A program made the position numbers and the translations under genes. Positions 1-14,022 of a DNA stretch of 64,000 bases are shown one piece after another (position 1 is the first letter of the stretch; each line of letters starts with the position of its first letter). The notes beneath the pieces were generated by a model that did not search any database, was not told where the DNA came from, and saw only the letters and a program-made list of their open reading frames with translations. The DNA is from Paracoccus yeei ATCC BAA-599 (GTDB lineage: Bacteria; Pseudomonadota; Alphaproteobacteria; Rhodobacterales; Rhodobacteraceae). Where the stretch lies: positions 248,256 through 312,255 of the forward strand of contig NZ_JHWH01000002.1 of assembly GCF_000622145.1 (NCBI RefSeq), in the 5' to 3' direction.

Positions 1-25
1 CTTTCCTGACCCCGCAGGCGACCGC

Positions 26-771
26 CTAACCGTTCATACCATCATCGGCCGCCACGGTCTCGGCCTTCCAGCGCCAGGGCGTGGTGACCGGAACCTCGGT
101 TCCGTCGATCCGCTTGATCGTGTCGTTCAGCCGCACGGCGCGCGCCACGCTGGCGTTGTACTGTTCGTCCGTGCCCTTCAGATGGGCCAGCGCGACCGGC
201 CCGCCCAGCGGCTCGGACGAGAAGCGGCCGTTCTGCGGCCCCGGCACCGGAACCTCGCCCACAGCCAGGCTGTCGATCAGCCGGGCCAGCTTGTCGGCGG
301 TCAGATCCTCGTAGAAGTCCTTGCCGATCTGGGCCATGGGCGCGTTGGTGCAGGCGCCCAGACATTCGACCTCTTCCCAGCTGAACCGGCCGTCTGCGGA
401 CAACTCAAACGCATGCGAGGCGATCTTTTCCTTGCAGACCTGCATCAGCTCCTCGGCCCCGCAGATCATGCAGGTCGTGGTGCCGCAGATCTGGATATGG
501 GCCACGCTGCCGACGGGCTGCAGCTGGAACATGAAATAGAAGGTCGCGACCTCGAGCGCCCGGATATAGGCCATGCCCAGCAGTTCGGCACAATATTCGA
601 TGGCCGGCCGGCTCAGCCAGCCTTCCTGTTCCTGGGCGCGCCACAACAGCGGGATGATCGCGGATTGCTGGCGGCCTTCCGGGAACTTGGTCATCTGGGC
701 GCGCGCCCATTCCAGGTTGGCGGGCGTGAACGCGAACGAGTCGGGCTGGATGGGGGCAAGACGGCGCAGCA

Positions 772-772
<1 letters not shown>
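26..772 (-). CDS. nuoE: NADH-quinone oxidoreductase subunit E (24 kDa, 2Fe-2S)
   Basis: Peripheral-arm subunit of complex I that carries the N1a [2Fe-2S] cluster beside NuoF. The 248-residue product has the thioredoxin-like fold signature: a first cysteine pair in the [11 protein letters not shown] stretch (about residues 95-105) and a second pair in ECLGAC (about 137-142). The roughly 80-residue tail after the second pair is longer than in Escherichia coli NuoE but normal for Paracoccus Nqo2. Its start overlaps the nuoD stop by one base (TGATG), so translation is probably coupled. Fifth gene of a minus-strand nuoABCDE run; nuoF should lie beyond the left edge. Confidence 0.95.
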
Positions 773-2061
<1,289 letters not shown>

Positions 2062-2676
2062 TCACTTCTTGGCCTCCGCCGCCTTCTCGTCGCCCGGCAG
2101 GACATAGCGCACGCCCTCCCACGGGGACAGGAAGTCGAACTGACGATATTCCTGCACCAGGTTCACCGGCTCATAGATCACGCGCTTTTCGACGTCGTTC
2201 CAGCGCACCTCGACATAGCCGGTGGTCGGAAAGTCCTTGCGCAGGGGATAGCCGCGGAACCCGTAGTCGGTCAGGATGCGCCGCAGGTCCGGGTGCCCCG
2301 AGAACAGGATCCCGAACATGTCGAAAACCTCGCGCTCGTACCAGTCCGCGCCGGGAAAGACGCCGGTCAGCGACGGCACGATCTCATCCTCGCGGACCTG
2401 GGCCTTGATCCGGATGCGCTGGTTCTGGTGCATCGACAGCAGGTGATAGACGATATCGAACCGCGCCGGCCGGTTCGGATAATCGACCGCGGTGATGTCG
2501 ATCAGGGTCGAAAAGCGGCAGCTCGCGTCGCTGCGCAGGAACTCGATCAGCCCCACGACCGAGGACAGCGTGGCCGTCACCGTCAGTTCGCCGAAGGCGA
2601 CCTTGGTTTCCACGACGTCGTTGCCGCGGCGCATCGCGATATGCTCGGCCAGCTCCAGAAGGGTTTCGTCGGACAT
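2062..2676 (-). CDS. nuoC: NADH-quinone oxidoreductase subunit C (30 kDa)
   Basis: Complex I 30 kDa subunit, 204 aa, a structural partner of NuoD in the peripheral arm. The family signature is intact at about residues 110-135: [14 protein letters not shown] followed by GHPDLRRIL. It is a separate protein, not the NuoCD fusion seen in enterobacteria. The start lies 4 bp after the nuoB stop, inside the nuo operon. Confidence 0.95.
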   Translation of the reverse strand: MSDETLLELAEHIAMRRGNDVVETKVAFGELTVTATLSSVVGLIEFLRSDASCRFSTLIDITAVDYPNRPARFDIVYHLLSMHQNQRIRIKAQVREDEIVPSLTGVFPGADWYEREVFDMFGILFSGHPDLRRILTDYGFRGYPLRKDFPTTGYVEVRWNDVEKRVIYEPVNLVQEYRQFDFLSPWEGVRYVLPGDEKAAEAKK

Positions 2677-2680
2677 GGCC

Positions 2681-3639
<959 letters not shown>

Positions 3640-3688
3640 TTATCCCCGCCCGCAGGCAGGGTCAACGGTAGGCGCGGCTTTGCCTATC

Positions 3689-3718
3689 ATTGTATATAAG
3701 CCGCACGGCAAGCATCAA
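3689..3718 (-). promoter_or_regulatory. Candidate sigma70 promoter of the nuo operon
   Basis: Read on the minus strand: TTGATG (3718-3713), an 18-bp spacer, then TACAAT (3694-3689), one mismatch from TATAAT. It sits about 118 bp upstream of the nuoA start in the only gap (3571-3757) between nuoA and the preceding gene. Placement is by motif only. Confidence 0.4.
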
Positions 3719-3757
3719 GAAAACGAAAAAACCAGCGACGCGGCGGCATCGCCCACT

Positions 3758-4119
3758 TCAGGGACGCGCCTCCGAACGGGCGCCGCGAGGCCAGGGCGGC
3801 AGTCCGGGCCGCCAGCCCATCGCCCGCTCGGCCCCGACATGGGCAAGCCACAGGCCCGCCGCAGCGATCCAGCCGACATTGCCGCCGGCCACGCCCAGCA
3901 CCATCAACAAGAAGGGTGCGGCATAAAGATGGGCCAGGTTCTGGACGACATCCCCGACCCTTTTCCCCAGCAGGCGGCCTGCCATCGCCAGTTCCGGCGC
4001 CATCAGCCCCAGCATCCAGCCCCACCAGGGCCAGCCGGGCGACGCGAACCCCGCGACCGCCATGCCCCCGAGCGCCATCCCGGCCCCCTCGACCCGAGGC
4101 CAGAGCCCCATTGCGGACG

Positions 4120-4123
<4 letters not shown>
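3758..4123 (-). CDS. DUF4260 small membrane protein
   Basis: A 121-residue membrane protein with about four hydrophobic segments. The run from about residue 9 to 105 fits the DUF4260 pattern I recall: an LxxEG start, [27 protein letters not shown], then a [12 protein letters not shown] close. The biochemical role is unknown. The ATG overlaps the uvrA stop by four bases (ATGA), so it is probably translated with uvrA and falls under the same SOS promoter. The C-terminal 20 residues are Arg/Pro-rich and likely cytoplasmic. Confidence 0.75.
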
Positions 4124-6981
<2,858 letters not shown>

Positions 6982-7046
6982 CGTGCCGTCCTGATTCCGC
7001 CAAGCGCATCACATAGGCATGATCGCGGAAATGGCAACCATTAACA

Positions 7047-7061
7047 GAACATCAGGGGAAC
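7047..7061 (-). promoter_or_regulatory. LexA (SOS) box upstream of uvrA
   Basis: GAAC (7047-7050), seven bases, GAAC (7058-7061); on the gene strand GTTC-N7-GTTC, the alphaproteobacterial LexA target. It lies 66-80 bp upstream of the uvrA ATG. The lexA promoter in this same window carries the same motif. Confidence 0.85.
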
Positions 7062-7091
7062 ATTTCCGGCCGATGCCGCGCCGAGCCGCTT

Positions 7092-8099
7092 CTAGCCGCC
7101 GGTATGGCTCATGAACCGGCTGACGGTGCCTGCGACGTGCTGGCGGGAATAGTCGAAGTCGTGCCCCTTGGGCTTGCGGCTGATCGCCTCGCGGATGGCG
7201 GCGCGCAGGGGGGCGTCGTCGGCGCTGTCGCGCAGGGGCGCGCGCAGGTCGGCGCGGTCCTCCTGCCCCAGGCACATGAACAGCTCGCCGGTGCAGGTCA
7301 GGCGGACACGGTTGCAGCTTTCGCAGAAATTATGCGTCAGCGGCGTGATGAAGCCGACCTTCTGCCCGGTTTCCTCTAGCCGGACATAGCGGGCGGGACC
7401 GCCGGTGCGTTCGGCCAGCGGCGTGACGCTGTAGCGGGTGGCGATGCGGGCGCGCAGATCGGACAGCGCCCAATACTGGTCCAGCCGCGCCTCCTCGCCC
7501 ATCTCACCCATGGGCATGACCTCGATGAAGGTCAGGTCGTGGCCCTGGTCCGCGCACCAGTCGAGGAGCGGGAAAAGCTCGTCCTCGTTGAAGCCCTTCA
7601 ACGCCACGGTGTTGATCTTGACGCGCATTCCGGCGCGGGTGGCAGCCTCGATCCCCTCCAGCACCTGCGCCAGACGGCCCCAGCGCGTCACGGCGGTAAA
7701 GCGATCCGCGTCCAGCGTATCCAGCGAGACATTGACCCGGCACACCCCGCAATCGGCCAGTTCATCCGCGAACCGGGCCAGCTGGCTGCCGTTGGTTGTC
7801 AGCGTCAGTTCGTCGAGCCCGGCGCCGAGGTGACGCGACATGGCGCGAAAGAATTCCATGATGTTGCGGCGCACCAGCGGCTCGCCCCCGGTGACGCGCA
7901 GCTTGCGCACGCCCAGGGACACGAAGGCCGAACACAGCCGGTCCAGTTCCTCAAGCGTCAGCAGGTCCTTCTTGGGCAGGAACTGCATGTGCTCGGCCAT
8001 GCAATAGGTGCAGCGGAAATCGCAGCGATCGGTGACCGAAACCCGCAGATAGCTGATCGGCCGGGCGAAGGGATCGACAAGGGGGGCGCGCGCTTCCAT
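7092..8099 (-). CDS. moaA: GTP 3',8-cyclase MoaA (radical SAM)
   Basis: First step of molybdenum cofactor synthesis: radical conversion of GTP to 3',8-cyclo-7,8-dihydro-GTP. The 335-residue product has the radical SAM cluster CDFRCTYC near residue 26, the second cluster in [11 protein letters not shown] plus a later cysteine (FMC), and the C-terminal Gly-Gly required for activity. The frame is open far upstream, but homology and a sensible N-terminus start at the ATG at 8099. moaC and moeA of the same pathway are about 27 kb away in the trp cluster. Confidence 0.95.
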   Translation of the reverse strand: MEARAPLVDPFARPISYLRVSVTDRCDFRCTYCMAEHMQFLPKKDLLTLEELDRLCSAFVSLGVRKLRVTGGEPLVRRNIMEFFRAMSRHLGAGLDELTLTTNGSQLARFADELADCGVCRVNVSLDTLDADRFTAVTRWGRLAQVLEGIEAATRAGMRVKINTVALKGFNEDELFPLLDWCADQGHDLTFIEVMPMGEMGEEARLDQYWALSDLRARIATRYSVTPLAERTGGPARYVRLEETGQKVGFITPLTHNFCESCNRVRLTCTGELFMCLGQEDRADLRAPLRDSADDAPLRAAIREAISRKPKGHDFDYSRQHVAGTVSRFMSHTGG

Positions 8100-8240
8100 G
8101 CCGCAAAGATAGGTGTGAGGCGCCGTCGGCACAAGCCGGCCGAGCGTTGACAGTCCATCAACCAGAAACGCGGGTAGCGGTGGACTTGGCCCGTGGCCCA
8201 AGGCTAGCATCCGGGAGATGACAGGATGGGGGGTTCCCGG

Positions 8241-8789
8241 ATGACGACCTTGGCTTTGCGCATCCTTGGGCTGCTGGGTCTGGCCATGCTGGCCGCCTGC
8301 ACGCAGAACGCCGGGACGCGCCAGACCGACCGGCAGGCGCCGGTGATGGAGAGCATGATCGACCCGGCCACGGGCCAGCCGGTGATTCCCGGACCCGTGC
8401 TGCAGGGCACGGCGCCGCGCACCCCGGGCAAAAGCACCTCGGCCTCGACCATCGGGGTGCCGGTCTCGCACAGCGCGGCGGCGCTGAACACGACCACGGC
8501 GACCGAACGGGCCCAGGCGGCCGCCCCCGCCACCTCCGGACGGCTGCTCGGCACGACCATCGCCTCGCTGGGCGATCCCTCGCAGCCGGGGTTCTGGATC
8601 AAGACCCCGCTGGTGCGCGCCGAATCCGACGGGCGCATCGTCAACCCGGCGAATGGCAAGTCGGCCAAGGTGCGGCTGATCCCGCTGGGCGGTCCGGCGA
8701 GCGGGGGCAGCCAGGTCTCGCTGCCCGCGCTTCAACTGCTGGGGATCAGCCTGACGGACCTGCCCAGCCTCGAGGTTTATCAGGGCTGA
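8241..8789 (+). CDS. Lipoprotein with an RlpA-like C-terminal segment
   Basis: A 182-residue secreted protein. The N-terminus ([10 protein letters not shown], a hydrophobic core, then LAAC) is a lipoprotein signal with Cys at about residue 20. I chose the ATG at 8241 because a GGGGGG stretch precedes it. The middle (about 25-110) is low-complexity Ala/Thr/Pro linker. The last 70 residues contain [19 protein letters not shown] followed by ALQLLGI, which resembles the RlpA double-psi barrel pattern (V-N-D-R-G-P, then D-L-S, then A-A-x-x-L-G) but lacks its catalytic Asp; this is inference. The 3' end overlaps the convergent AlkD-like gene by 10 bp. Confidence 0.7.
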   Translation: MTTLALRILGLLGLAMLAACTQNAGTRQTDRQAPVMESMIDPATGQPVIPGPVLQGTAPRTPGKSTSASTIGVPVSHSAAALNTTTATERAQAAAPATSGRLLGTTIASLGDPSQPGFWIKTPLVRAESDGRIVNPANGKSAKVRLIPLGGPASGGSQVSLPALQLLGISLTDLPSLEVYQG

Positions 8790-9499
8790 CCGCCCTGCCC
8801 CGCCTCGCCCCGGCGGCTCCGGTTCTCGGGCAGCCAGCGCGCCGCCTCGCGCCGCGCCAGGGGCTTCAGCGTGGCGCCGTGATCGGCAAGCCAGTCGCGC
8901 ACACGCTGCGGGTCGTGCTTGGAGAGTTCGCGCAGCCACCATCCGATGGCTTTCTGGATGAAGGTTTCCCGGTCCGGCGCCAGCCGCACCAGCCAGGACA
9001 GGATGCGCTCGCGCTGCGCCAGGTCGTCGGGCTTGGGGTTGCGCAGGTGGGTCCAGGGCAGCGTTCCGACCAGCGCCGCACGGCGGGTCCACAGGTTCGG
9101 ATGCTCCAGCCAGGCCTCGACCTCGTCCAGCCTGCGGGGATCGGCCAGCAGGCGGCGTTCGCCCGCCTTCATCGCGTGGTCGGCCACCGCCCAGCCGTCG
9201 AACTGCGGCACCCAGCCCGCGATCAGGCGCCAGGCCGCGTCGTCGGGGCGGATCCGGGCCTGCACCAGCAGCTTGGCGGCGGCCACGCGCGCCTCGTGCA
9301 CGTCGCTGTCCCACAGCGCCGCTGCCAGCGCCACCCGGCCCGGCACGTCCAGCTCCTCGCGCCAGCCGCGCACCAGACCGTCGATGGCCGGAACCGCAAC
9401 CCCCAGATAGGGGCGCGGCACCTTGTGATAGGTGGCCATCTCGGCGGCCTTCTGCGGATCGCCCATGGCACGCAGGGCATCAAGCTGGGGAAAGGCCAT
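8780..9499 (-). CDS. AlkD-like DNA alkylation repair protein
   Basis: A 239-residue all-helical (HEAT-like) protein of the DNA alkylation repair family, whose members excise bulky or cationic alkyl bases without base flipping. Diagnostic is [11 protein letters not shown] near residue 100: a Trp followed four residues later by Asp matches the catalytic W-x-x-x-D of Bacillus AlkD. WTRRAALV and the [13 protein letters not shown] stretch (about 185-197) are also family-typical. The start is the ATG at 9499 with GGAG upstream. It is divergent from the stress-protein gene at 9591. Confidence 0.85.
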   Translation of the reverse strand: MAFPQLDALRAMGDPQKAAEMATYHKVPRPYLGVAVPAIDGLVRGWREELDVPGRVALAAALWDSDVHEARVAAAKLLVQARIRPDDAAWRLIAGWVPQFDGWAVADHAMKAGERRLLADPRRLDEVEAWLEHPNLWTRRAALVGTLPWTHLRNPKPDDLAQRERILSWLVRLAPDRETFIQKAIGWWLRELSKHDPQRVRDWLADHGATLKPLARREAARWLPENRSRRGEAGQGGQP

Positions 9500-9590
9500 C
9501 GCTCGGCTCCGTTTCGAGATTAACATTTATCAATATCGACGAACCAACGTCGGCTCGCGGTGTTTGCGTGTTGAAACAGCGGAGAGACCC

Positions 9591-10064
9591 ATGTCCACCG
9601 AAAAAGACACCTTCTGGAAACGTTTGGACGACATCAATGCCGGAATGCTTGGCACGGCGGACAAGCTGAAGTTCGTTCCCATGTCCCATTACGCCGATCC
9701 GGACGCCGCCGCGCTGTGGTTCATCACGGCCGAGGGCACCGACCTTGTGGCCCAGGCCAGCGCCGGCCCGGTCGAGGCCATGCATGTGGTGGGCGACGCT
9801 TCGGGCAAGCTCTGGGCCCGGATCGAGGGCGTGCTGGAACTGTCTACCGACCGCGAGAAGCTGGACGAGATCTGGAACGCCGTCGCCTCGTCCTGGTTCG
9901 AGAAGGGCGAACGCGACCCCGACGTGCGCCTGCTGAAGTTCCGCGTCCAAAGCGCCGAGGTCTGGACCACCACCGGCGGGTTGGGCTTCCTCTATGAGGT
10001 GGCCAAGGCGAACCTGACCGGCGCCAAGCCCGACATGGGCGACCATTTCACCCTGAACTTCTGA
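9591..10064 (+). CDS. General stress protein 26-like flavin-fold protein
   Basis: A 157-residue protein of the pyridoxamine-phosphate-oxidase-like split-barrel family, subgroup of Bacillus general stress protein 26. Typical features are an N-terminal helix (FWKRLDDINAGMLG), the LWFITAEG strand about residue 43, and a late WxxxGG motif (EVWTTTGGLGF). It probably binds FMN or a related cofactor; the substrate is unknown. The ATG at 9591 has GGAGAG upstream. The 91-bp gap to the AlkD-like gene must hold two divergent promoters. Confidence 0.75.
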   Translation: MSTEKDTFWKRLDDINAGMLGTADKLKFVPMSHYADPDAAALWFITAEGTDLVAQASAGPVEAMHVVGDASGKLWARIEGVLELSTDREKLDEIWNAVASSWFEKGERDPDVRLLKFRVQSAEVWTTTGGLGFLYEVAKANLTGAKPDMGDHFTLNF

Positions 10065-10127
10065 TCCTTTCGATATGCGCGCGGCGGCCCTGATCCCGGG
10101 CCGCCGTTGCCGTTTCCACGGCTCATG

Positions 10128-11417
10128 TCACGCGCCGGTCACGCGCCAGACCACGTTCCCCACATCGTCCGCCATCAGCAGGGACCGCCCATCCGGCCCC
10201 AGGGCGACCCCGACCGGGCGACCGCGGGAATAGCGCTCATCCTCTGACAGGAAGCCCCACAGGATGTCGCGCGGCGGACCCGAGGGGCGACCGTCCCGGA
10301 ACGGCACGAAGATCAGCTTGTAGCCGCTCAGGATCGATCGGTTCCAGCTGCCGTGCTGGCCGATGGCCATGCCCTCGCCAAAGCCCGGCAGCGTCCCCTC
10401 GGGCACCCAGCACAGCCCCAGCGAGGCGGTATGGCCGCCAAGCGCATAGTCCGGCCGGATCGCGCGCGCGACCTCGGCCGGGTCTTGCGGCACACGGTCG
10501 TCGATGGTCTGGCCCCAATAGCAGAATGGCCAGCCGTAGAACCCGCCCTCGCGGACCGAGGTCAGGTAATCGGGCGGCGTCTCGTCCCCCAGCCCGTCGC
10601 GCTCGTTCACGACGGTCCACAGCGCGCCGGTCTCGGGCTCCCACGCCATGCCAACCGGATTGCGCAGGCCCGAGGCGAAGACGCGCGCCTGGCCGCCCTC
10701 CAGATCGACCTGCCAGATGGCGGCGCGACCCTCCTCGACCTCCATGCCGAAATCGGCGATGTTGCTCAACGAACCGACGCCCACGTAAAGCTGCCGCTTG
10801 TCGGGGGACAGCAGCAGGCTGCGCGTCCAGTGGCCGCCGGGCTTGAACCGGGCAAGCAGCCGCCCCTCGCCCTCCAGCCGGGTGGCGCCGGTCTGATAGC
10901 GGAACTCCAGCAGCGCGTCGGTATTGCCCAGGAAAAAGCGCTCGCCCACCAGCGCCATGCCAAAGGGCTGGCGCTGCCCCTCGACAAAGGTTTCGCGGAC
11001 TTCGGCCACGCCGTCGCCGTCGGCGTCGCGCAGCAGGCTGACCCGGTTCGCGCTTTTGCCCAGGGCGCCCGCGCGGCGCATCGTGGCTTGCGCGGCGCGG
11101 TCCAGCAGGGAACGCGGAGGGTCTTCCTCTTGCTGGGATTCGGCGACGAGCACATCGCCGTTCGGCAACACCTCGACCCAGCGCGGATGGCGCAGGTCGC
11201 GGGCGAAGGCGTGAACACGCGGGCCCTCAGCCGCCTGGGGCACCTCGCCCTCGGCCCAGCCGCGCGCCGTCGGCATCTTGAGCGTCATGATGCCCTGTTC
11301 GCGGGCGCCGGGGATCTGCGGCGCGGTCCCGATGGCCGGCTCGCGCGGCGCGTTGCGTCGCCGCAAGGCCACCATGGCCGCCCCCACGATCTGCGTCGCC
11401 CGTGCCATCATGTCCAT
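10128..11417 (-). CDS. PQQ-type sugar dehydrogenase family beta-propeller
   Basis: A 429-residue protein of the glucose/sorbosone dehydrogenase family (COG2133). Blade motifs include HPRWVEVLPNGDVLVAES (about 80), FASGLRNPVGMAWEPETG (about 245), and the late GQHGSWNRS followed by GYKLIFVPF. The N-terminus is short and only weakly hydrophobic, so export is unclear; many homologues are periplasmic. I prefer the ATG at 11417, preceded by an AAAAGGGG stretch, over the open frame that extends to 11516. The sugar substrate and PQQ dependence cannot be read from sequence. Confidence 0.75.
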   Translation of the reverse strand: MDMMARATQIVGAAMVALRRRNAPREPAIGTAPQIPGAREQGIMTLKMPTARGWAEGEVPQAAEGPRVHAFARDLRHPRWVEVLPNGDVLVAESQQEEDPPRSLLDRAAQATMRRAGALGKSANRVSLLRDADGDGVAEVRETFVEGQRQPFGMALVGERFFLGNTDALLEFRYQTGATRLEGEGRLLARFKPGGHWTRSLLLSPDKRQLYVGVGSLSNIADFGMEVEEGRAAIWQVDLEGGQARVFASGLRNPVGMAWEPETGALWTVVNERDGLGDETPPDYLTSVREGGFYGWPFCYWGQTIDDRVPQDPAEVARAIRPDYALGGHTASLGLCWVPEGTLPGFGEGMAIGQHGSWNRSILSGYKLIFVPFRDGRPSGPPRDILWGFLSEDERYSRGRPVGVALGPDGRSLLMADDVGNVVWRVTGA

Positions 11418-11747
11418 CGGCCACCCCTTTTCCGCGCCTTTCCAAAGGCTAACGCAAGCCGCCCCGGCGTGCAAAGCGATTGCAGCCGATGCCAGGTTCC
11501 CGATTATTTCTATCAACTATTTGATATGAAAGGTTTTTCTTGCAGCCGCCGGGCGAATCGCCTATAGCGGGTTCAGGACAGCCCGCCAGCCCTTCGCCAG
11601 CCAGCACTCCTGCCAGCCCGGCCAGCCGGTCCGCATCGTCAGGCAGCCTGATGCCACCCGGATGCGACCCGCCCGCAGGCGCTCCGCCAGCCATGATGCC
11701 AGCATTGGGCGCCCGGACGGGTCAGCCGCCACTCAGAATCTTGGGGA
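11418..11747. other. 330-bp intergenic stretch, no gene seen
   Basis: Between ptsP and the sugar-dehydrogenase gene, both on the minus strand. It holds a short AT-rich patch (about 11495-11540) that may carry the dehydrogenase promoter. Around 11580-11640 is an imperfect series of GCCAG words. No convincing hairpin with a T-run and no coding frame with a ribosome site was found. Confidence 0.5.
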
Positions 11748-13991
11748 TCAGTTCCTCGCCAGCCAGTCCGTGACGGTGCGCCGCAGGTTCGTCTCGCCCG
11801 CCGCGCGGGCCGCGTCGATGGCTGCCTTGAGTTCCGACAGGTCGGTGCGGCGGATCAGATGCTTGACCGGCCCGATCGAGGCCGGGCGCATGGACAGCCG
11901 CCGGAACCCCAGCGCGGCAAAGGTCACCGCTTCGATCGGGCGGCCCGCATCCTCGCCGCAGAAGCTGACCGGCACCCGCGCCTCGTTGCAGCGCTGCAGG
12001 ATCTGCTCCAGCAGGCAGATGAACGAGGTGTTGAGCGCGTCATAGCGCCGCCGCACCCGTTCGTTTTCCCGGTCGGCGGCAAAGAAGAACTGCTTGAGGT
12101 CGTTGCCCCCGACCGAGATGAAGTCGCACATCTCGAAGAACTTGCGCGGTGCGAAGGCCAGCGACGGGGTTTCCAGCATCGCCCCCACCCGCACATCCGT
12201 GGGCATGGCATGGCCCAACCGCTGTTCGCGGGCGATCTGCTCCATCAGCAGGCGATGCGCCTCCTCGAACTCGTTCATCTCGGTGACGAAGGGGAACATG
12301 ACGTAAAGCGGCCGCCCGACCGCCGCCCGGATCAGCGCCTGCAACTGCATCCGCAGCACGCCGCGCTTGTCCAGCCCGACCCGGATCGCGCGCCAGCCCA
12401 TCGCCGGGTTCGGCTCGTCCTGCGGCTTCATATAGGGCAGCACCTTGTCCGACCCGATGTCGAGCGTGCGGAACATCACCGGCTTGCCATGGGCGTTGTC
12501 CAGCACATGCGCATAAAGCGCCGCAAGCTCGCCCCGGCGCGGGACGCGGGTGCGGGTCAGGAACTGCAATTCGGTGCGGAACAGGCCGACGCCCTCGGCG
12601 CCCGAGCTTTCCAGGCTGGGCAGGTCCGCCATCAGCCCGGCATTCATGTAAAGCTGGATCGTGGTGCCGCAGGTCGAGGTGGCGGGCAGGTCACGCAGGC
12701 CGGCATAGCGGCTTTGCGCCTCGGCCTGCATGGCCATCTTGTCGCGAAACGCCTTGGCGACCGATTCCTCGGGGCGCAGGTGGACGATGCCCATGTCGCC
12801 GTCGACCAGGATCGGGTCGCCGTTCAGCGCCTCGGTGGTGATGCGTTCGGCGTGAATGACCAGGGGGATGGCCAGCGCACGGGCGACGATGGCGGCATGG
12901 CTGCCGACCGAGCCCTCCTCCAGCACCACGCCGCGCAGCTTGCGGCCATAGTCCAGCAGTTCGGCCGGGCCGATGTTGCGGGCGATCAGGATCGGATCGT
13001 CGGGCATCTCCGCGCCGGTGTCGCGTCCCTGCCCGGTCAGGATGCGCAACAGCCGGTTCGACAGGTCGTCCAAGTCGTGCAGCCGGTCGCGCAGATAGGG
13101 ATCGGCCGCGCTTTCCAGCCGGGCGCGGGCCTGGCTTTGTTCCTTTTCGACCGCCGCCTCGGCCGAAAGGCCCAGGTCGATGGTTTCCTCCATCCGGCGC
13201 ATCCAGCTGCGCGAATGGGCGAACATGCGATAGGTCTCCATGACCTCGGCGCTGTCGCCCTTGCCCATGTCGGCCTCGGCCAGCATGGAATCGACCGTGG
13301 TGCGCAGCATGGCGACGGCCTCGCCCAGCCGGGCCTTTTCCTTTTGCGGATCGTCGGCGACCGGGTTCGTCACCACCACGCGCGGCTCGTGCAGCCAGAC
13401 CCTCCCCTCGGCCACGCCCTCCTGCCCGGTGGCGCCCCGAAACATGGTCGGGAAGCGGTGCGCCGGCGGCAGGCTGTCGGATTGCGTGCCCAGGAACGCG
13501 CCCAGTTCGGCCATTTCGGCCAGCACCATGGCCACCACGTCGAGGCCGTAAACCTCGTCCTCGGAAAACTGGCGCGCGTCGCGGGACTGCACGACCAGCA
13601 CGCCCAGCTTTTCGCCGACGCGCTGGATCGGAACGCCCAGGAAGCTGGAAAAGATTTCCTCGCCCGTCTCGGGCATATAGCGAAAGCCGGGCTCGGCCGG
13701 GGCATTCGCCGTGTTCACATGGCGGCCGGTGCGGGCGACGCGGCCGACCAGCCCCTCGCCCAGGCGCAGGCGGGTCTTGTGCACGGATTCGGGGTTCAGC
13801 CCCTCGGTCGCGCACAGTTCAAGCGTGTCGGCGTCACGGAACAGATAGATCGAGCAGACCTGCGTGCCCATCGAATCCGCGATGTGATGGGTGATCTGGT
13901 CAAGCCTGTCCTGGCCGCCCCCCGGAGCCGCCAGAGTTTCGCGCAGGCGCCGCAGCAACTTGCGTGAATCACTGTCCTTGCGTTCGGCCAC
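11748..13991 (-). CDS. ptsP: Phosphoenolpyruvate-protein phosphotransferase PtsP (EI-Ntr)
   Basis: First enzyme of the nitrogen PTS; passes phosphate from PEP to NPr. The 747-residue layout is an N-terminal GAF domain (about 20-160), the swivelling His domain with active-site His in GSVGSHAAIVARAL (about residue 370), and the PEP-binding barrel (GVGLFRTELQFL, then VGGNDLKQFFF; CGEDAGRP near the end). I place the start at GTG 13991: it has GGAGG six bases upstream, whereas the ATG at 14051 would run into lysC. It lies 31 bp after lysC, a common pairing in this order. Confidence 0.93.
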   Translation of the reverse strand: MAERKDSDSRKLLRRLRETLAAPGGGQDRLDQITHHIADSMGTQVCSIYLFRDADTLELCATEGLNPESVHKTRLRLGEGLVGRVARTGRHVNTANAPAEPGFRYMPETGEEIFSSFLGVPIQRVGEKLGVLVVQSRDARQFSEDEVYGLDVVAMVLAEMAELGAFLGTQSDSLPPAHRFPTMFRGATGQEGVAEGRVWLHEPRVVVTNPVADDPQKEKARLGEAVAMLRTTVDSMLAEADMGKGDSAEVMETYRMFAHSRSWMRRMEETIDLGLSAEAAVEKEQSQARARLESAADPYLRDRLHDLDDLSNRLLRILTGQGRDTGAEMPDDPILIARNIGPAELLDYGRKLRGVVLEEGSVGSHAAIVARALAIPLVIHAERITTEALNGDPILVDGDMGIVHLRPEESVAKAFRDKMAMQAEAQSRYAGLRDLPATSTCGTTIQLYMNAGLMADLPSLESSGAEGVGLFRTELQFLTRTRVPRRGELAALYAHVLDNAHGKPVMFRTLDIGSDKVLPYMKPQDEPNPAMGWRAIRVGLDKRGVLRMQLQALIRAAVGRPLYVMFPFVTEMNEFEEAHRLLMEQIAREQRLGHAMPTDVRVGAMLETPSLAFAPRKFFEMCDFISVGGNDLKQFFFAADRENERVRRRYDALNTSFICLLEQILQRCNEARVPVSFCGEDAGRPIEAVTFAALGFRRLSMRPASIGPVKHLIRRTDLSELKAAIDAARAAGETNLRRTVTDWLARN

Positions 13992-14022
13992 GCACCCTCC
14001 GCCTTCGGCCCGGAACCCTTGC

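Noticed and set aside
9545..9590. EcfG-type general-stress promoter (CGAAC-N17-GTTT) before the GspA26-like gene
   Set aside because: Only a partial match to GGAAC, and most Rhodobacterales lack the PhyR-EcfG system; too weak to list.
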